Assembly (NCBI GenBank): GCA_051000715.1
Contig: JBPCOB010000187.1
Location: forward strand, 1-27,279
Length of the DNA: 27,279 nt
Direction of reading: 5' to 3'
From: JBPCOB01 sp051000715
GTDB lineage: Bacteria; Actinomycetota; Actinomycetes; JALYNC01
In this document: positions 20,435 through 27,279 of the stretch, piece after piece
How positions within the stretch are numbered: the stretch's first letter is position 1
Layout: each line of letters starts with the position of its first letter
The notes under the pieces: generated by a model
Told to the model about the DNA's origin: nothing
The model's database searches: none
The model's input: only the letters and a program-made list of their open reading frames with translations
Position numbers and translations under genes: made by a program

Positions 20435-21400
20435 ATGACTTCAGACAGCATCGCTCGAGAGGCCGACCGGGGCCGCCAGGCCGACGCGCCCTCCGCGATC
20501 CCCAAGAAGGGCTGGAAAGACATCGCCGTCCGGGTCAAGGACTCGCTGCGAGACGACCAGGTGTCCCTGTTGGCGGCCGGTGTCGCCTTCTTCACGCTGC
20601 TGGCACTCGCGCCGGCACTCGCCGCCGTGGTGTCGATCTACGGCCTGGTTACCACGCCGGCCGAGGCATCCAGGCAGATCGCCGACTTCACGACCGCGCT
20701 GCCGAAGGACGCCCGGTCACTGCTGGCCGACCAGGTCAAGACGGTTGCCGGGGGCAATCCTCGGGGCCTGGGCATCGCCCTCGTGATCGGCGTCCTGCTC
20801 TCCCTGTGGACCGCCTCGGGCGGCATGAAGCAGCTGATAGAGGCCGTCAACGTCGCCTACGACGAGAGCGAGACCCGCAAGTTCCTGCGGCTTCGCGGAC
20901 TGGCCCTGCTGTTCACCCTTGGCATGATCGTCGTCTTTGTCGCGACCCTCGGGCTGCTCGCGGTCCTGCCTGCGGTCGTGAACTCGTCCGCCGGCCAGGT
21001 GGTGGCAAATGTGGTGCGCTGGCCGCTGCTGGCCGTGCTGACGGCGGCCGCCCTTGCGGTGCTTTACCGTTACGCGCCGGATCGCGACAACCCCAAGCTG
21101 CGGTGGGTGACCTGGGGAGCCGGGATCGCCACGCTGCTGTGGGTGGTCGGCTCGGTGCTGTTCACGATCTACGTGTCGAACTTCGGCCACTACAACAAGA
21201 CCTACGGCTCGCTAGGTGCGGTCGTGGTCCTCCTTCTGTGGCTCTACCTGTCGGCGTTCATCATCCTGCTGGGTGCCGAGATCAACGCCGAGATGGAGCT
21301 GCAGACGGCGAAGGACACCACCAAGGGCCCGGAGCAGCCAATGGGCACCCGCCAGGCCTACGCCGCCGACAAGCTTGGGCCGGCCAGCGACAAGAGCTGA
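20435..21400 (+). CDS. YihY/BrkB-family integral membrane protein
   Basis: A 321-aa protein of the YihY/virulence factor BrkB family (formerly called ribonuclease BN). The cytoplasmic N-terminus carries KKGWKDIAVRVKDSLRDDQV, followed by the hallmark first membrane stretch LLAAGVAFFTLLALAPALAA. About six membrane segments follow, including LGIALVIGVLLSLWTASGGM, the family stretch SNFGHYNKTYGSLGAVVVLL and LLGAEINAEME near the C-terminus. Function is not established; members are proposed transporters or envelope proteins. I chose the ATG with GGGAG five bases upstream; longer frames run through the DUF1206 gene. The tail after residue 290 is polar. Confidence 0.9.
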   Translation: MTSDSIAREADRGRQADAPSAIPKKGWKDIAVRVKDSLRDDQVSLLAAGVAFFTLLALAPALAAVVSIYGLVTTPAEASRQIADFTTALPKDARSLLADQVKTVAGGNPRGLGIALVIGVLLSLWTASGGMKQLIEAVNVAYDESETRKFLRLRGLALLFTLGMIVVFVATLGLLAVLPAVVNSSAGQVVANVVRWPLLAVLTAAALAVLYRYAPDRDNPKLRWVTWGAGIATLLWVVGSVLFTIYVSNFGHYNKTYGSLGAVVVLLLWLYLSAFIILLGAEINAEMELQTAKDTTKGPEQPMGTRQAYAADKLGPASDKS

Positions 21401-21415
21401 GCTCTCCGGCCGGTC

Positions 21416-21592
21416 TCAGCTGGCGGAACCTGAGCTGATCGGCGACCACCCGACCAACTCTCGGGCCACCGGGACGCAGCCGACCAAGGCGCCGTTCCGC
21501 CAGACAGTCACTTCGAGCCGGCGCCCGATGGCCTCGTCGTTCACCAGCTGCTGCAGATCTCCCGAACCGGTGACGGAGCGTCCGTCCACGGC
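21416..21592 (-). pseudogene. Remnant of a PDZ domain (C-terminal end of an HtrA-like protease gene)
   Basis: On the minus strand a 58-codon stretch reads AVDGRSVTGSGDLQQLV, then EAIGRRLEVTVWRNGALVG and PVARELVG before a TGA. This is the second half of a PDZ domain (the VDG turn, the DLQ helix, the IGR-x-x-V-TV strand) as found at the C-terminus of trypsin-like S1C/DegP proteases. Upstream of it the frame turns into unrelated, Pro/Arg-rich sequence, and neither the start of the PDZ domain nor a protease domain is visible anywhere in the window. It fills most of the otherwise empty gap between the BrkB-family gene and the ATPase operon. I see no start codon with an RBS, so a real small protein is less likely. 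Confidence 0.6.
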
Positions 21593-21692
21593 CGCCGGCG
21601 CGTTCGCCCAGCGCGGACATCCGCCCGGCCGGCGCTGTCAGAAGATGTCGGCGCTGGCCGGTAGCCTCGCCGCCGAGGCGGGGAGGTCCGGG

Positions 21693-22490
21693 GTGGCGTA
21701 CACCGGGGACGGGTTGGAGACGGCGCTGGCGGCGACCGAGTTGGCCGCGCAGGGGGCGCTCAAGATGGCTGGCTCGACGACCCGCGAGCTCAAGAAGGCC
21801 AAGGCGGCCGCGGCCAGCGGCGTCGTCCGCGACCTGCGGCGGGCGCTGGAGGCGGCGGAGACGGCCGCCCGTGCGCTGGCCGAGCTGGCCGCCGAGCTGC
21901 GAGCCGGCTACGACGTCGACGAGAGCGGCCACCTCGCCTCGGGCTCCTTCGCCAAGGAGCTGCTCGCGGCCGCTGATGATGCCGGCGTGGCCATGTTCAA
22001 GGAGGACGACCGGCTGCTGTGCTATCCGTCGCTGGTGCGGGTGCTACCGGCGGAGCTCGCGGTCGAAGTGGACCGAAGGCGCGACCGGCGTCTCCGCCCC
22101 TCGGTCCTGGTGGCGTCCCTCGCCCAAGCGCAGGGCGCTGCGCCGCGCTTCAAGCCCGAGCCGTTCTTCGAGAGCCTCAAGTCGGCGTACGAGCTCGTCC
22201 TGGCTCGGCAGCGGAAGGCGCCGGGCGCCGTCGTCCGGCTGGTGGACGTCCACGCGGTGCTCACGTTGCTGCCCGGTTCGGCGCGGGATTACAGCCGGCA
22301 GGAGTTCGCCCGTGACCTCTATCTCCTCGACCAGAGCGGTCTCACGACCAGCGACCGGTCCGGGGCCCGGCTGCGCTGGAGTGCCAGCACCGGCACGAAG
22401 GGCGCCGGCGTGCTCACGACCGTCTCCCGGGTCGGCCAGCAGCAGCGTTACTGGGGCATCGCGTTCACCGGAGGGGGCGGCGAATCGTGA
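21693..22490 (+). CDS. Uncharacterised protein A of a three-gene ATPase operon
   Basis: I do not recognise a named family. With the GTG preceded by GGGGAGG six bases upstream the protein has 265 aa; an ATG at 21645 would add 16 residues but lacks an RBS. Residues about 15-72 are one long Ala/Glu/Lys/Arg-rich helix, likely coiled coil (STTRELKKAKAAAASGV, then LEAAETAARALAELAAELR). The middle (about 100-145) has the more hydrophobic DRLLCYPSLVRVLP. About 180-240 look like a winged helix: VVRLVDVHAVLTLLPGS, YSRQEFARDLYLLDQSG, then a beta pair. No membrane segment or signal peptide is seen. The stop overlaps the next gene's GTG by four bases. A DNA- or partner-binding role for the winged helix is inference. 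Confidence 0.75.
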   Translation: MAYTGDGLETALAATELAAQGALKMAGSTTRELKKAKAAAASGVVRDLRRALEAAETAARALAELAAELRAGYDVDESGHLASGSFAKELLAAADDAGVAMFKEDDRLLCYPSLVRVLPAELAVEVDRRRDRRLRPSVLVASLAQAQGAAPRFKPEPFFESLKSAYELVLARQRKAPGAVVRLVDVHAVLTLLPGSARDYSRQEFARDLYLLDQSGLTTSDRSGARLRWSASTGTKGAGVLTTVSRVGQQQRYWGIAFTGGGGES

Positions 22491-23500
22491 GTAATCGGCC
22501 GGAGCTCGGAAGCTTTCCGGCGGGCGGGGCCGGGCTGACCGTCGAGGCCTATCTGGAGTTCCTTCGCAAGGAGTACCTCGGCGACTTCATCCGCGCCGGC
22601 GGAGCAGCGGTGCGCTTCGTCGTCCTGGGCGACGACGACGTCGCCCGGCGATGGCATGCCGGCCTGGCCGCCGTGGCCGCCGCCGACAGCTACACCTACG
22701 TGCTGGTCGACGCCGAGTCGACGCGGGTCCATCTCATGCACGAGCTGTTCTTCGCCATCTCGCGGCAGATCGACTGGCAGCGACTCAGCGCCGCCGCCGT
22801 GCGGACGGCGTACGACGGGGTGGGGCTGCCGGCACCAGCGGGCGCTGACGTCTCCGTCGGCACGGTCGCCCGGCACCACGAGGTGGACGCTCGCGAGCTC
22901 AACCGCAGCGTTCGCCGTCGCCTCGAGCAGACGGTGCTCGCCGACTCCACGCTGGCTCCCGAGTTCCGGCTGGCGATGCTGCGGCTCTGCCACGGCGAGC
23001 TCGGCTCCGGAGAGGTCGACGCCGGCGAGCGCGCGGCGGTGCTCGCCTGGCTCCGGGGCGAACCTGTGCCCTTGGCTCGGCTGAAACCGGCCCTCCTCTA
23101 CACCCGCATCGGGCGGCACAACGCCCGGCCGCTGCTGCTCTCCCTGGCCGGCTGGCTGGTCCGCAACGCCGGATCAGGCCTCGTCCTCGACCTGGACCTG
23201 GATCGGCTGGCAGTCGCCCATCGCCCGCCGCTGGCGGCGCGCGAGGGCGTCTACTACTCCAAGGCGGCAACCCTCGACGCCTACGAGGTGCTCCGCCAGC
23301 TGGTCGACGCGACCGACACGCTGCACTCCGCGCTGGTCGCGGTCGGTCTGCCGCCCGCACTGGTGACCGACGAGGGGCGGGGCCTTCCCTCCTACACTGC
23401 CTTGCACCTGCGGATCGTGGATGAGGTGCGGGACCGTCGCCGCGCCAACCCGTTCGCCGCCCTGGTTCGCCTCGAGGTCCGGCTGGAGGCGGTCCCGTGA
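22487..23500 (+). CDS. Uncharacterised protein B, probable P-loop-less relative of the operon's ATPase
   Basis: A soluble 337-aa protein. The N-terminus (LTVEAYLEFLRKEYLGDFIRA, with a GGAAVRFVVLG strand after it) resembles the entry into the P-loop of BrxC/BrxD-type ATPases. Where GxxGxGKS would be expected it reads VLGDDDVARRWHAG, so it should not bind ATP in the usual way. Next come YTYVLVDAESTRVHLMHELF and ISRQIDW, again similar in layout to that family. A later segment has GLVLDLDLDRLAV, which may be a degenerate Walker-B strand. The GTG start overlaps the stop of gene A (GTGA), and its own stop overlaps the ATPase gene the same way, so the three proteins are probably made in fixed proportion. 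The family link is inference from layout. Confidence 0.75.
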   Translation: MSNRPELGSFPAGGAGLTVEAYLEFLRKEYLGDFIRAGGAAVRFVVLGDDDVARRWHAGLAAVAAADSYTYVLVDAESTRVHLMHELFFAISRQIDWQRLSAAAVRTAYDGVGLPAPAGADVSVGTVARHHEVDARELNRSVRRRLEQTVLADSTLAPEFRLAMLRLCHGELGSGEVDAGERAAVLAWLRGEPVPLARLKPALLYTRIGRHNARPLLLSLAGWLVRNAGSGLVLDLDLDRLAVAHRPPLAAREGVYYSKAATLDAYEVLRQLVDATDTLHSALVAVGLPPALVTDEGRGLPSYTALHLRIVDEVRDRRRANPFAALVRLEVRLEAVP

Positions 23501-24774
23501 CCGCCGCGGTAGCCGACTCCCGGCTGGCCAGCCGACGTGCCATCGAGGCCTTGCGAGCCGGTGTCCCCAGCCGAGACGCGGTGGCCGCCCTGGGCTCGGG
23601 CCAGACCGAGGTCGAGGACCGGTTCGTGGGCTTGCTGAGGGACATCTCCGCGCCCGGCATCGGTCGAAGCCTGCATGCTTCCGGGTTGCTGCTCGGGGGC
23701 GGCTTCGGCACCGGCAAGAGCCATCTGCTCGAGCACCTGGCCACCGTGGCGCTGGAGAGCGGTTTCGTTGCCAGCAAGCTGGTGATCAGCAAGGAGACCC
23801 CGCTGCATGATCCCGTCAAGGTCTTTCGCGCGGCCGCTGAGGCGGCGGTCTCGCCCGGCGCCTCGGGTGCGGCGCTGCGCGAGGCAGCCGCCGGTCTCGA
23901 CGTGGACAGTCCGGCGTACGCCGAGCTGATCCGTTGGGCGACCCGGCCCGACAGCGGTCTGAGCGAGCGCTTCCCGGCGACGCTGACGCTGTTCCGGCGG
24001 GCCCAGAGCGGTGACGGCGAGTACGCCGATGCGATCGTGCGGTTCTGGAGCGGCGACCCGCTGCCGGTGCCTGAGCTGCGCCGGCGGCTGCGCGAGGCGG
24101 GGGAGGGAAGGCCCGTGCTCTCGACCATCTCCGCCAAGGAGCTCGCGGCCCAGCGGTTCCGCTTCGCCGCGCGGATCTTCGCGGCTGCCGGTTTCGCCGG
24201 GTGGGTCGTCTTGTTCGACGAGGTCGAGCTCATCGGTCGCTACTCCGTTCTGCAGCGCGGCCGCTCCTACGCCGAGCTAGCCGGTTGGCTGCGGCGCGAC
24301 GCCGCCGACCTCGGCGCCCCGCTGGCGGCGGTCATCGCGATGACCGACGACTTCGACGCCGCCGTGCTGACCGCGAAGAACGACCGCGAGCAGGTTCCGG
24401 CCAGGCTGCGGGCGAGGGAGACACCTGAGGCCGACGAGCTCGCCGGAATGGCCGAGGCCGGCATGCGCGCCATCGAGCGCGACATGGTGCTGCTCAGTCC
24501 CCCAGACCGGGCCGAGCTCGACCACGCCTACCGGGAGGTCAGGGGCCTGCACGCCGAGGCCTTCGGCTGGGACCCGCCCGACGTACCAGGCCTGGAGAAG
24601 CTGGGTGCGACCCGGATGCGCCAGTACATCCGCGCCTGGATCAACGAGTGGGACCTCGTTCGGCTCGATCCCGACTTCATCCCACGGACCGAGACCGTCG
24701 AGATCGGCAGCGACTACCGGGAGGATGCGGAGCTCGAGGGAGAGGTGGAGCAGGCGAGCGGCGTCTGGGAGTAA
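23497..24774 (+). CDS. P-loop ATPase, BREX BrxC/BrxD-like (DUF2791-type)
   Basis: A 425-aa AAA-like ATPase. Walker A is GGFGTGKS at 68-75. Walker B is WVVLFDEVELIG with D241/E242, and the DExE form is typical of the BrxC/BrxD family. A sensor-1-like strand (LAAVIAMTDDF, about 276-286) and a possible arginine finger (QVPARLRAR, about 299-307) follow. The C-terminal ATRMRQYIRAWINEWDLVRL (371-390) matches the TRQxIRxW-x-DL ending seen in BREX ATPases. The last 25 residues are acidic. It is the last gene of a three-gene operon and overlaps gene B by GTGA. Without PglZ, PglX or a BREX helicase nearby, a full BREX system is not supported. ATP-driven action on DNA, perhaps in defence, is inferred. 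Confidence 0.8.
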   Translation: MTAAVADSRLASRRAIEALRAGVPSRDAVAALGSGQTEVEDRFVGLLRDISAPGIGRSLHASGLLLGGGFGTGKSHLLEHLATVALESGFVASKLVISKETPLHDPVKVFRAAAEAAVSPGASGAALREAAAGLDVDSPAYAELIRWATRPDSGLSERFPATLTLFRRAQSGDGEYADAIVRFWSGDPLPVPELRRRLREAGEGRPVLSTISAKELAAQRFRFAARIFAAAGFAGWVVLFDEVELIGRYSVLQRGRSYAELAGWLRRDAADLGAPLAAVIAMTDDFDAAVLTAKNDREQVPARLRARETPEADELAGMAEAGMRAIERDMVLLSPPDRAELDHAYREVRGLHAEAFGWDPPDVPGLEKLGATRMRQYIRAWINEWDLVRLDPDFIPRTETVEIGSDYREDAELEGEVEQASGVWE

Positions 24775-24831
24775 GGCATCGTGGCCGGTCCGGCCCCCGG
24801 CGGGAATCGCACTGCCCTGTGTGACCCCGAA

Positions 24832-24845
24832 GGCGGGATACCGCC
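24832..24845. terminator. Small hairpin between the ATPase operon and the GH5 gene
   Basis: GGCGG (24832-24836) and CCGCC (24841-24845) pair around a GATA loop in the 86-base gap between two convergent stops. It is a plausible but weak terminator without a T-tract. Confidence 0.3.
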
Positions 24846-24860
24846 GAGCCCCCCCGGCAA

Positions 24861-26138
24861 CTACAAGCCGGCTTGCAGCCCGCGGGCCAACGCGTCCTTC
24901 GGCAGGCCGGTCTCGAGGTCGATGAGCGAGCTGCTCCGGCCGCGGTACTCCCACAGGTCCCAGCCGATGCCGTTGCTCCGGCAGTAGGCCATCATCGCGG
25001 CCAGATCGGACTCGGCATTGGCGTCGGGGCGACTGCCGTTGTTGCTGGCGGGACCGAAGGCGTTGAACTCCCCGAGCCACAGGGGCGCGCCGAGGGCGCG
25101 CGCCCGCGCGAGATGGGCGGCAAGTTCCGGCTTCCCCACCAGCCAGGACGTTGGGTAGAAGTGCCAGGAGTAGATGATGTTGCCCAACGCGGGCAGACTG
25201 GACAGCTGCAGGCCGGCCCGCTGGTAGGTCTCGTAGGCGGCGTCCTCGAGCACCAGGGTGAGCTTCGGGTTCACCACCCGAATAGCGGTGCCGACCGCGC
25301 CGTAGAAGCGGGGGAGGTTCTCCTTCTGAACGTTCGGGCACGCAGCCGGCACGTACGGCTCGTTGTAGACGTCGGCCGCGATCACGGTCGAGTCGGCGGC
25401 GTAGTGCTGGGCGTAGAACTTCCACACCGCGGCGATCGCGTCGTACGGCGGGATGGCGGGCGCGTCCGGCGCTGCGACATTGGTGAAGAAGCTGCACACC
25501 GCGAGCTGTTTTGCGTGCTGCCCGGCGAAGACCCAGGCCGGCAACCCCATGTTCGTGCACTTAGAGGTGTCGAACGCCGAGGAGAGCCGCACCTGGTGCA
25601 GGTCGAGGATCACCGCGATCCCATGCGCTCGGAACACCGACACGGCCTGGTCGACCTGGGCGAGGTAGCCCCGGTCCCAGTGATGGGTCCAGCTGCCGTC
25701 GGCGGCTCGGGTCGGCGGGCTCGGCTCGGTGGCCGCCCAGCTGATTGCCAGCCGGACACTGTTGAACCCGAGTCGCTGCAGGGTCGCCGCCTCGTTGTCC
25801 GAGGGGACGCTGGGCTTGCACTGGTTCATTCGCGCGTCGGCCACGCCCGTGAGCCGGATCGCCTGCCCGCTGTCGTCGGTGATCCCGCTGGCGCTCGCGG
25901 TGATCCACCCGTGGATCTTGGCCGCCGGAACCGCTGGGGTCGGCACCGAGTTCAGTGGCACGGCCGCGTGCAGTGATCCCTTCGCGCCGACCTGTCCGCC
26001 GGTGCCCCGGTTGCCGGTCAGGCCTACGACGGCCACGACGGCCGTCGCGACCACCACGCTCAGCACGACGGCGACGGCTCGCCGAGCTTCAGCTCGCATG
26101 CCGTGCCAGTGCCGAAGCAGCATGGCTGCCGCCGCCAC
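24861..26138 (-). CDS. Glycoside hydrolase family 5 (cellulase-type), membrane-anchored or secreted
   Basis: A protein of up to 425 aa. After a basic start (MRAEARRAV) a long hydrophobic segment (about 21-41) acts as signal anchor or signal peptide. A Pro/Ala linker then leads to the GH5 TIM barrel from about 75. Catalytic residues are visible: acid/base E260 in VYNEPYV and nucleophile E357 in LWLGEFNAF, together with GFNSVRLAISW, VILDLHQV and SWHFYPTSW. No carbohydrate-binding module or dockerin is seen. Cys at about 107, 194, 215 and 267 may form disulfides. The substrate (beta-glucan, mannan or glycolipid) cannot be told. No start has a good RBS: the GTG at 26138, ATG at 26123 and ATG at 26099 are all possible, the last directly before the signal segment. 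Confidence 0.87.
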   Translation of the reverse strand: MAAAAMLLRHWHGMRAEARRAVAVVLSVVVATAVVAVVGLTGNRGTGGQVGAKGSLHAAVPLNSVPTPAVPAAKIHGWITASASGITDDSGQAIRLTGVADARMNQCKPSVPSDNEAATLQRLGFNSVRLAISWAATEPSPPTRAADGSWTHHWDRGYLAQVDQAVSVFRAHGIAVILDLHQVRLSSAFDTSKCTNMGLPAWVFAGQHAKQLAVCSFFTNVAAPDAPAIPPYDAIAAVWKFYAQHYAADSTVIAADVYNEPYVPAACPNVQKENLPRFYGAVGTAIRVVNPKLTLVLEDAAYETYQRAGLQLSSLPALGNIIYSWHFYPTSWLVGKPELAAHLARARALGAPLWLGEFNAFGPASNNGSRPDANAESDLAAMMAYCRSNGIGWDLWEYRGRSSSLIDLETGLPKDALARGLQAGL

Positions 26139-26392
26139 GCGCGTTGCCGATCAACGTCAGGGTTATGGCGAGCAGCGAGGTGGAGCGCCCACCTTTGGTC
26201 GCTGTCACGACGAGCAGTTCAAGGTCAGCGCATGACTGGCGATTGCGGGCACGTGCCTGGTCACGAACGAGGGTGGTCAAGAAGTTCCCGCCGAGTGGGT
26301 CGAGCTGACCCGGCGGGTCTCGGTCGGCTCTGGCGCGCATGAGCCGTCACAGTCGGGTGGCATGCTCGGTGTCGACCCAGAGAGGACGACCC
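26139..26392. other. Divergent intergenic region with one strong hairpin
   Basis: No convincing gene is seen. A bipartite hairpin is present: CCCGCC (26287-26292) pairs with GGCGGG (26312-26317), and inside it GGGTC (26297-26301) pairs with GACCC (26307-26311), with a GAGT bulge. It lies upstream of both divergent genes, so it is an orphan terminator or part of the paaN leader. The promoters could not be placed. Confidence 0.4.
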
Positions 26393-27279
26393 GTGACCTT
26401 CTTCGAGCAACACCACGAGACCCTCGACCGCGCCATCGAAGCTACCCGCGCGCGGACCTACTGGAGCGCTTATCCCGAGTCGCCGAGCCCCAAGGTGTAC
26501 GGCGAGACCGCGAACGACGACGGTCGGCGGGCCTTCGAGAGTTACCTTGGCAGTGACTTCCCGCTCGACCAACCCGGCGCCGACGGCACCGTTGGCGCCG
26601 AGCGCTCGCCGTACGGGATGGAGCTCGGCGTCCGCTACCCGCACCCCGACGTCGAGGTGCTGCTGCCCGCCATGTCGGCCGCGATGCCGGCCTGGCGCGA
26701 CGCCGGGCCGGACGTCCGCGCCGGGGTCTGCCTGGAGATTCTCGACCAGCTCAGCAAGCGCAGCTTCGAGCTGGCGTACGCCGTCATGCATACGACCGGC
26801 CAGGCCTTTGTGATGGCGTTCCAGGCCGGTGCTCCGCACGCGCTGGACCGCGGGCTGGAGGCGGTGGCCTACGCCTACGCCGAGATGACCCGCCAGCCGG
26901 AGACCGCGTACTGGGAGAAGCCGCAGGGCAAGCGCGAGCCGCTGCGGATGCTGAAGACCTTCACGATCGTGCCGCGCGGTATCGCGCTCGTGGTCGCCTG
27001 CAACACCTTTCCGACCTGGAACAGCTATCCCGGCCTGTTCGCCAGCCTGGTCACCGGCAACCCGGTCGTCGTCAAGCCGCACCCGAGGGCGGTGCTGCCG
27101 CTCGCGATCACGGTCGCGGTGGCCCGGGGCGTCCTGGCCGAGGCCGGCTTCGACCCCAACCTGGTCTGCCTCGCCGCCGAGCGGCCGGGGGAGGGACTGG
27201 CCAGCGTCCTGGCCACCCGGCCGGAGGTGCGCCTCGTCGACTTCACCGGGTCGAGCGGGTACGGCGAATGGCTCGAGCG
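26393..27279 (+). CDS. paaN: Phenylacetic acid degradation protein PaaN (aldehyde dehydrogenase family), 5' part
   Basis: The first 295 codons are present; the gene runs off the window. The start MTFFEQHHETLDRAIEA, followed by ARTYWSAYPESPSPKVYGE, is characteristic of PaaN. So are SPYGMELGVRYPHPD and ELAYAVMHTTGQAFVMAFQA. The Rossmann part of the aldehyde dehydrogenase fold is visible as VPRGIALVVACNTFPTWNSY, then GNPVVVKPHP and VDFTGSSGYGEW. The catalytic Cys lies beyond the window. PaaN is an ALDH-family protein linked to phenylacetate catabolism; its exact reaction is less certain than that of PaaZ. The GTG start has GAGAGGA about eight bases upstream. No other paa gene is visible, but the downstream side is not in view. 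Confidence 0.87.
   Translation, partial: MTFFEQHHETLDRAIEATRARTYWSAYPESPSPKVYGETANDDGRRAFESYLGSDFPLDQPGADGTVGAERSPYGMELGVRYPHPDVEVLLPAMSAAMPAWRDAGPDVRAGVCLEILDQLSKRSFELAYAVMHTTGQAFVMAFQAGAPHALDRGLEAVAYAYAEMTRQPETAYWEKPQGKREPLRMLKTFTIVPRGIALVVACNTFPTWNSYPGLFASLVTGNPVVVKPHPRAVLPLAITVAVARGVLAEAGFDPNLVCLAAERPGEGLASVLATRPEVRLVDFTGSSGYGEWLE

Noticed and set aside
21693..24774. Complete BREX system
   Set aside because: Only the ATPase resembles a BREX component. No PglZ phosphatase, PglX methylase, Lon-like protease or helicase gene is in the window.
24790..24825. tRNA 3'-end-like piece on the minus strand (GCGATTCCCGCC), possible attachment site
   Set aside because: The T-loop would not match TTCGANTC, no acceptor or anticodon arm pairs with it, and no integrase gene is nearby.
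26089..26340. 83-codon minus-strand frame overlapping the start of the GH5 gene
   Set aside because: No RBS, no domain, no hydrophobic pattern consistent with a small membrane protein; it overlaps the likely GH5 start.

Overview
This window comes from a high-GC actinobacterial chromosome. The evidence is the strongly GC-biased third codon positions, many GTG starts and one TTG start, the gene order miaB-miaA-dapF ... hflX-lexA-(LysM gene)-nrdR-nrdJ, perfect actinobacterial SOS and DnaA box sequences, and a gluABCD glutamate uptake operon. I cannot fix the genus by eye. No rRNA, tRNA, CRISPR array or insertion sequence was seen.

Layout. 1-3450: the tail of a PAP2-type phosphatase, then the convergent gluABCD operon (ABC importer for glutamate or a similar polar amino acid). 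3510-6856: the housekeeping run miaB, miaA, dapF (two tRNA A37 modification enzymes and the last racemisation step before meso-diaminopimelate). 6887-8527: a secreted BNR-repeat sialidase-like protein on the other strand. 8747-11772: hflX, then lexA convergent with it, and a divergent LysM membrane protein sharing an SOS-controlled intergenic region with lexA. 11839-15423: nrdR and the B12-dependent ribonucleotide reductase nrdJ, preceded by an inverted repeat and two DnaA-box sequences. 15486-16685: a GAF/SpoIIE phosphatase. 16788-18310: an alpha/beta-hydrolase gene and an SDR gene, each broken by an apparent one-base deletion. 18351-21400: a membrane-anchored molybdopterin oxidoreductase, a DUF1206 membrane protein and a YihY/BrkB membrane protein, the last preceded by a highly structured leader.

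21416-24774 is the most interesting part. A truncated PDZ-domain remnant on the minus strand abuts a tight three-gene operon with two 4-base GTGA overlaps. It encodes a helical protein with a possible C-terminal winged helix, a second protein that looks like an ATPase relative without a P-loop, and an intact P-loop ATPase resembling the BrxC/BrxD family of BREX phage-defence systems. No methylase, PglZ or helicase accompanies it here, so it is a candidate stand-alone system rather than BREX. After it come a membrane-anchored or secreted GH5 glycosidase (minus strand) and the start of paaN, which runs off the window.

How the genes work together: the lexA/LysM pair links DNA damage to the cell envelope, and nrdR/nrdJ supply and control dNTP synthesis. 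Several genes (gluA, miaB, dapF, the molybdopterin enzyme) show a TANNNT box 6-7 bases before the start codon, which suggests leaderless transcripts.
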